NCBI GenBank assembly: GCA_040255345.1
Contig: JBDZUV010000018.1
Location: 1 to 33,865, forward strand
DNA: 33,865 nucleotides
Source: JAFDWI01 sp040255345
GTDB taxonomy: Bacteria > Actinomycetota > Acidimicrobiia > Acidimicrobiales > Iamiaceae
Reading direction: 5' to 3'
The notes below the pieces were generated by a model. That model worked only from the letters and a program-made list of their open reading frames with translations, was not told the DNA's origin and did not search any database. Positions 29,871 through 33,865 of this stretch are shown here, piece by piece. Position numbers and translations under genes: made by a program. Numbering within the stretch: the first letter of the stretch is position 1; every line of letters starts with the position of its first letter.

Positions 29871-30326
29871 GTGCAGGTCGACTCGGACCGGACCTACCAC
29901 TTCGCGCTCCCGGCCGCCGAGGTGTGGCGCACGCTGACGCGTACCGACGAGTACCGGACCTGGTGGCCGTGGCTCCGTCGTTTCGACCCGGGACCACTCA
30001 CGGCGGGAGCGCGCTTCACCTGCGAGGTGCGACCGCCGCTGCCCTACCGGGTCGCATTCGTGCTGGTGATCGACGACGTGCGCGCCCCTTCGGTGGTGAC
30101 CGCGCGGGTGGAGGGAGGCCTGCGCGGCGCCGCCCGGTTGGCGGTCACCCCCGCGCCCGGGGGTTGCGCACTGCACCTGACCGCCTCGCTCACCCCGACG
30201 GACCGTCTGTTGAGAACCGTGGCGCGCGTGGCTCCGTCGGTCGCCCGCTTCGGCCACGACTGGATCCTCGACACCGGCTTCCGCCAGTTCTCGGCCGCGC
30301 TCGGGCAGCCGTCGCCCGGCCCATGA
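29871..30326 (+). CDS. SRPBCC-fold (polyketide cyclase/START-like) protein
   Basis: A 151-residue protein of the SRPBCC (Bet v 1-like) superfamily of hydrophobic-ligand-binding helix-grip folds. The N-terminus RTYHFALPAAEVWRTLTRTDEYRTWWPWLRRFDPG and the later LHLTASL...LDTGFRQFSAAL, with a long C-terminal helix, are characteristic. Ligand and function are unknown; family members bind lipids or act in polyketide, steroid or fatty acid metabolism. The start is GTG 29871, just after the minisatellite; no Shine-Dalgarno is seen. The gene ends 39 nt from the convergent LLM gene, and a weak GC hairpin lies between them (30336-30358). Confidence 0.82.
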   Translation: MQVDSDRTYHFALPAAEVWRTLTRTDEYRTWWPWLRRFDPGPLTAGARFTCEVRPPLPYRVAFVLVIDDVRAPSVVTARVEGGLRGAARLAVTPAPGGCALHLTASLTPTDRLLRTVARVAPSVARFGHDWILDTGFRQFSAALGQPSPGP

Positions 30327-30365
30327 CGCGATCCGCGGCGATCCCGACGGGGCGCCGCCGGTGCG

Positions 30366-31328
30366 TCAAGCGGTCGGGGCGATCTCGCGCATGGCCTGAC
30401 GGACGTCGTAGCCGCCGGGGATGAACGCCACCGCAGGGCAGGTCACCCCGTTGTCGACGTACCGCTGGATGTGTGCTCGGCACTCCTCGGGTGTGCCGTG
30501 GATGATGAGCTGATCGATCAGCTCGTCGGGGATCGCCTCGAGCGCACCCTTGCGGTCACCGTCGTCCCAGCGCTGCCACATGGCGGCCAGCATGTCGCCG
30601 CGACCCAACCATTCGTGGAACTTCGCGTACACCGGCACGGTCAGGTACGCCGCGATCGCGAACCTGGCGACGTTGCGGACGGTGTCGACGTCGGTGGTCG
30701 GCATGACGAAGATCCGCGCCACGATCTGCTTGCCGTCACCCTGCTCGTGCACATGGGGGACGACCTTGGCCACGTCGTCCGCCGACAACCAGTTGATGAT
30801 CGCCCCGTCGCCTTCGCGACCCGCCAGTCGCAACATGCCCGGACGCAGCGCGGCGATCAGGATCTCGGGCTGGACCTCGGGGGTGAATCCGAGTTTGAAG
30901 CCCTTCACCGAGAAGGTCTCGTAGTCCTCGCGCACCTTCTCGCCGGTCAATGCGACCCGCAGGAAGCGCACCGTGTCGCGCACCTTCTTGTAGGGCTCCT
31001 CGAAGGCGATGTCGTTCCAGCGTTCCACGATCGGTTGCGACGACGTGCCGATCCCGAACACGAACCGGCCCGGTGCCGCGTCGGCCATGGTGCCCACACA
31101 CTGGGCGAGCGTGGACGGCCCCCGGGTGAACGCCGGGACGATCGCAGAGCCCAGGCGCAGCGACGGCGCCCACACCGACGCCAACGCCAGCGGAGCGAAC
31201 CCGTCGGCTCCGTTGGCCTCCGACGACCACACGTCGGTGTAGCCCAACTCGGCCAGCTCGGCGATCCAGTCGGCCTGGGAGTGCAGCGGGACCCCGTCGA
31301 AGGGGATGGTCATGCCGAGTCGGCTCAT
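30366..31328 (-). CDS. LLM-class F420-dependent oxidoreductase
   Basis: A 320-residue member of the luciferase-like F420 flavoprotein family from ATG 31328, which has AAGGA 8 nt upstream inside the end of the thioesterase gene. The frame is open for 25 more codons that overlap that gene. Features are GMTIPFDGVPLHSQADWIAELAELGYTDVWSSEANGADGF, GRFVFGIGTSSQPIVERWNDIAFEEPYKKVRDTVRFLRVALTGEKV and EILIAALRPGMLRLAGREGDGAIINWLSADD. The last block matches mycobacterial F420 enzymes near lipid and steroid metabolism genes. It follows the thioesterase by 4 nt, so the two are an operon. Confidence 0.92.
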   Translation of the reverse strand: MSRLGMTIPFDGVPLHSQADWIAELAELGYTDVWSSEANGADGFAPLALASVWAPSLRLGSAIVPAFTRGPSTLAQCVGTMADAAPGRFVFGIGTSSQPIVERWNDIAFEEPYKKVRDTVRFLRVALTGEKVREDYETFSVKGFKLGFTPEVQPEILIAALRPGMLRLAGREGDGAIINWLSADDVAKVVPHVHEQGDGKQIVARIFVMPTTDVDTVRNVARFAIAAYLTVPVYAKFHEWLGRGDMLAAMWQRWDDGDRKGALEAIPDELIDQLIIHGTPEECRAHIQRYVDNGVTCPAVAFIPGGYDVRQAMREIAPTA

Positions 31329-31332
31329 CGGG

Positions 31333-32208
31333 TCAGTCCTTGCTGTGAGAGGCGTGTTCCGCCGCGTGGTCTTCGGTCGCGTGGTCTTCGGGCGCGTGAT
31401 CATCGTTCGAAGGGTCCCAGTGTCGCACGATCGTCGACTGGCTCGCGGTCGCCAGCAGCGACCCGTCCTCGGCCCAGAGGAATACGGTGCCCGTCCCGAA
31501 GCCGTCGGCGACCGCGTCGATGCGCACGTCGAGCAGCACCCACTCGGTCGGCACCAGGCGCACGATGCGCAACGTGTTGTCGAGGCTGTTGCCTCCGCCC
31601 ATCACCCCGAGCGCCTGGGAGATCCCGAATGGCACGTGGTCACCGAGAATCGCGAGCGCCCCGGCCGACATCTCGGACAGGTCCGGGATGCGCCCCCACA
31701 GCGCCGAGCGACCGTCGTCGCTGGGGACGCCGTTCAGCGCGTCCCAGCTGCGGGCGTCGGCCGCGCGCAGGTCGATGCGACTGAACAGCGACGTCTGATC
31801 GACGAAGCGGTGCTCACGGGGCGGGCACGCATCGGGTCGGGGCACCTCCGGCATGGTCGGCCAGGTGCCGGTCTCGTCGCTCGGGCGGGTCCCCAGGGCG
31901 GCGTTCACGGTCACGATCTCGCGGTCACCGACGTGCCCCACCGCGCGCGCCTGGGTGATCCGGTGGCCTGCGGTCGCGATCGTGACGTCGATGTCCATGA
32001 TCTCGGGTGGATGCGCATACGACAGGTACTGGCCGGTCGCCCACACCGCCGGTCGCCCGCTGGTCCGTTCCATCGCCTCGATCGCCGCGCCCAGGGCGCA
32101 GCCGCCGAACAGGAACGGATAGCCCGTGGAGATGCCCGGCACGACCGGCAGGTACCACCGGTGCGGATTGTGGGTCGATTCGAGGCCGAGAAAAGCGACG
32201 GTGTCCAT
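31333..32208 (-). CDS. Acyl-CoA thioesterase family protein (double hotdog)
   Basis: A 291-residue thioesterase-superfamily protein. The N-terminal hotdog has HRWYLPVVPGISTGYPFLFGGCALGAAIEAMERTSGRPAVWATGQYLSYAHPPEIMDIDVTI, the usual FGG...A and QYLS pattern of TesB-like enzymes. The C-terminal hotdog has SLDNTLRIVRLVPTEWVLLDVRIDAVADGFGTGTVFLWAEDGSLLATASQS, which is the standard TesB ending. It probably hydrolyses acyl-CoA. The last ~20 residues are a His/Asp/Glu-rich tail (EDHATEDHAAEHASH) outside the fold. It heads a two-gene operon with the LLM gene. TAGGGT at 32224-32219 lies 10 nt before ATG 32208. The gene is divergent from the amidase gene. Confidence 0.87.
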   Translation of the reverse strand: MDTVAFLGLESTHNPHRWYLPVVPGISTGYPFLFGGCALGAAIEAMERTSGRPAVWATGQYLSYAHPPEIMDIDVTIATAGHRITQARAVGHVGDREIVTVNAALGTRPSDETGTWPTMPEVPRPDACPPREHRFVDQTSLFSRIDLRAADARSWDALNGVPSDDGRSALWGRIPDLSEMSAGALAILGDHVPFGISQALGVMGGGNSLDNTLRIVRLVPTEWVLLDVRIDAVADGFGTGTVFLWAEDGSLLATASQSTIVRHWDPSNDDHAPEDHATEDHAAEHASHSKD

Positions 32209-32218
32209 TGCGTGGCCA

Positions 32219-32224
32219 ACCCTA
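32219..32224 (-). promoter_or_regulatory. Candidate -10 element (TAGGGT) of thioesterase-LLM operon
   Basis: On the minus strand TAGGGT ends 10 nt before ATG 32208, so the transcript would have only about 3-4 untranslated bases. No Shine-Dalgarno is visible. The surrounding 247-nt divergent region also holds a 12-bp palindrome GGCGCCGGCGCC (32264-32275) and repeat copy B. Confidence 0.45.
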
Positions 32225-32351
32225 GGAGACCGAGATTCCGGGGCGACAAGCGACCACTGCGGCGGCGCCGGCGCCCGAGGTGGCCTCGCTGGTGCCGGGT
32301 CAGGGAACGTTCGCGACCTTCATGGCGAGTCAGAATGATCGCTCGCAAGGT

Positions 32352-32446
32352 CGCAGGGCGAAGGCGCACACGCGATGCGACGAGGACGGGGACGCAGTGA
32401 GGGCGCCCGGCCTGAACCCGCCGAACGTCTGTGGTCACAGCACTAG
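32352..32446 (+). repeat. Interspersed promoter-bearing repeat, copy B
   Basis: This is the second copy of the element at 25154-25266, in the same orientation relative to the downstream gene and ending at the same point in its -10 element. It is shorter, lacking the two ~10-12-nt segments of copy A. The ~38-nt right block, from CGGCCTGAACC to CAGCACTAG, differs from copy A at only one position (T for A in GTC.GTGG). Confidence 0.75.
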
Positions 32447-32449
32447 CCT
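32444..32449 (+). promoter_or_regulatory. Leaderless-type -10 element (TAGCCT) of amidase gene
   Basis: TAGCCT ends exactly 6 nt before ATG 32456. Its first three bases are the right end of repeat copy B. No Shine-Dalgarno is present between. Confidence 0.6.
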
Positions 32450-32455
32450 CCGTGC

Positions 32456-33844
32456 ATGACGACGACTCCCTGGCAGGGCGATGCGATCGGGCTGGTCGAG
32501 GCGTTCCGGAGCGGTGAGCGATCTCCGCTCGAGGAACTCGACGCGTCGATCGGGGCGATCGGAGCGAGTGACCTGAACGCGTTCGCCCATCTGGACCCCG
32601 AACGGGCGCGTGCCGCCGCGGCCGACGCAGACGTGTCCCTTCCCTTCGGCGGGGTGCCGCTCGGTGTCAAGGAACTCGAACCGGTCGAAGGATGGCCCCA
32701 CACCGAAGCATCGTTGGTGTTCGCGGACCGCGTCGCCACGGACACCTCCACCCAGATGCAGCGCATCCTCGCCGCCGGGGCCGTGCCGGTGGGCCAGACC
32801 ACGGCGAGTGAGTTCGGTGGGTTGAACGTGTCGGTCACCAAGTTGCACGGGGTCACCCACAACCCATGGCAGCACGGCCGTACCGCGGGCGGCTCTTCGG
32901 GCGGGAGCTCGGCCGCGGTCGCCGGCGGGTTGGTGCCCATCGCCTCGGGCGGTGATGGTGGCGGGTCGATCCGCATTCCGGCCGGCTTCAACGGCCTGGT
33001 CGGCATGAAGGGCACCGCGGGGCGCATCCCCCGTGGCCCGCGCACCACGATCGCACCGATGACGGTCGTCGTGGGCTGTGTCGCCCGCTCGGTGCGTGAC
33101 GTCGCCCGCTGGTACGACGTGGCGAACGGGCACGATGCGCGTGACCCCTACTCGCTGCCCCGGGTCGAGGGCTGGGAGCGAGACCTGGGCACCCGCGACC
33201 TGGCGGGTCTGAAGGTCGCGGTCGCCCCCGACCTCGGGGTGGCGACCGTGCGCGACGAGGTCGCCGCGTTGGTCACCGAGGCCGGTGAGGCGTTGGCCGG
33301 TTTCGCCGGTCTGCGCATCGTCGACGAAGCGGTCCGACTGCCCACCCTCGACACCGACTGGGCCGTGGGCAATCTGGCATCGCTCCGACACGAACTGGGC
33401 GACCGCTGGCCCGAATGTGCCGGCGAGCTCACCAAGGAGCTCGCCTTCGGGGTCCAGTTCGCGGACGACTATCTGACGCTGGCGATCGCCGGGCGGGCCG
33501 AAGCGGCGCGCACCGAGGCGAACGAGATCATGGCCGACGTGTTCGACCGGGTGGATCTGGTGATCTGCGCGACCAACCCGGATGTCGCCTTTCCCGCGGA
33601 GGTGGGGGCCAACACCCGGGTCGCGGGCCGCAAGGTGGGCCTGGGCAACAACGGGGCACTCACGATTCCGGCGAACGTCGTCGGCAATCCGGCGATCTCG
33701 ATTCCCGCCGGCGTGGTCGACGACCTACCGGTCGGCCTCCAGGTCATCGCGCCGCACCATCACGACGCGGTGTTGTTGGACCTGGCGCTGGCCATGGAGC
33801 GCGAGCGGCCCTGGCCGCTGGTCTCCCCCCACGCCCCCTGCTGA
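32456..33844 (+). CDS. Amidase signature (AS) family hydrolase
   Basis: A 462-residue amidase of the Ser-cisSer-Lys class. Lys72 is in GVPLGVKELEPVEG, the cis-Ser in the Gly/Ser-rich GRTAGGSSGGSSAAVAGG (147-148), and the nucleophile is Ser171 in GGDGGGSIRIPAGFNGLVGMKGT. All three triad residues are present. C-terminal LTIPANVVGNPAISIPAGVVDDLPVGLQVIAP is the usual end of the family. The enzyme hydrolyses an amide; GatA is unlikely because no gatB or gatC is adjacent and the flanking sequence is not GatA-like. The start is fixed by a leaderless-type -10 element. It ends 21 nt before the window edge. Confidence 0.92.
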   Translation: MTTTPWQGDAIGLVEAFRSGERSPLEELDASIGAIGASDLNAFAHLDPERARAAAADADVSLPFGGVPLGVKELEPVEGWPHTEASLVFADRVATDTSTQMQRILAAGAVPVGQTTASEFGGLNVSVTKLHGVTHNPWQHGRTAGGSSGGSSAAVAGGLVPIASGGDGGGSIRIPAGFNGLVGMKGTAGRIPRGPRTTIAPMTVVVGCVARSVRDVARWYDVANGHDARDPYSLPRVEGWERDLGTRDLAGLKVAVAPDLGVATVRDEVAALVTEAGEALAGFAGLRIVDEAVRLPTLDTDWAVGNLASLRHELGDRWPECAGELTKELAFGVQFADDYLTLAIAGRAEAARTEANEIMADVFDRVDLVICATNPDVAFPAEVGANTRVAGRKVGLGNNGALTIPANVVGNPAISIPAGVVDDLPVGLQVIAPHHHDAVLLDLALAMERERPWPLVSPHAPC

Positions 33845-33865
33845 ACTCACCCGACCTCAACCCAC

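Noticed and set aside
29492..30424. Open frame through the minisatellite and N gap, giving repeated TAPTLAASTLAAPAV-type peptides
   Set aside because: The translation passes through unknown bases, and beyond the array it is out of frame with the SRPBCC gene. No start signal is seen.

Overview
The window is about 70% GC and gene-dense. Its gene set points to a high-GC actinomycete: a WhiB regulator, two F420-type LLM flavoproteins, a WS/DGAT acyltransferase, a DUF222-HNH endonuclease, a DUF5709-like protein and a HelZ-like SNF2 ATPase. I think the class Acidimicrobiia (Ilumatobacter/Iamia-like) most likely, but that is an inference from gene content. A run of exactly 100 N (29600-29699) shows a draft scaffold or MAG with an unclosed repeat.

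Layout. 1-2556 (minus): whiB, a GT-C membrane glycosyltransferase and trpD, which is cut by the window edge. 2719-7509 (plus): a glycerol-3-phosphate operon of glpD, an alkyl-DHAP-synthase-like FAD oxidase and glpK, possibly preceded by a short proline-rich leader ORF coupled to glpD. 7691-9189: two overlapping genes for Tat-exported ferritin-like proteins. 9246-9650: RNase P RNA. 9853-13349: SNF2 ATPase and a small basic partner. 13334-15143 (minus): zinc-ribbon coiled-coil protein, YdjM-like membrane protein and histidine phosphatase. 15215-17461 (minus): class A penicillin-binding protein, divergent from a DUF5709-like gene across overlapping inverted repeats. 18049-21484: SDR dehydrogenase, MBL-fold enzyme and alpha/beta hydrolase. 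21666-25025: DUF222-HNH endonuclease, Fe-S RecB-like nuclease, PAP2 phosphatase and a DsbA-like protein. 25276-33844: lipid, acyl-CoA and F420-type enzymes (WS/DGAT, two LLM proteins, thioesterase, amidase), a methyltransferase-Mug glycosylase fusion and a SRPBCC protein.

Regulatory patterns. Several genes have a TAnnnT hexamer 6-7 nt before the start codon, as expected for leaderless mRNAs. One of these promoters lies at the end of a ~100-bp interspersed repeat found before both the WS/DGAT and the amidase gene. The whiB and DUF222-HNH genes share the motif AAATGTCACACCC followed by a -10-like hexamer at the same distance, resembling the PafBC/RecA-NDp DNA-damage promoters of mycobacteria.

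I saw no tRNA, CRISPR array, insertion sequence, prophage or recognised defence island. The least ordinary items are the repeat-borne promoter pair, the shared damage-type promoter, the methyltransferase-Mug fusion, the alternating inverted repeats at 17493-17545, the minisatellite that starts at a stop codon, and the leader ORF before glpD.
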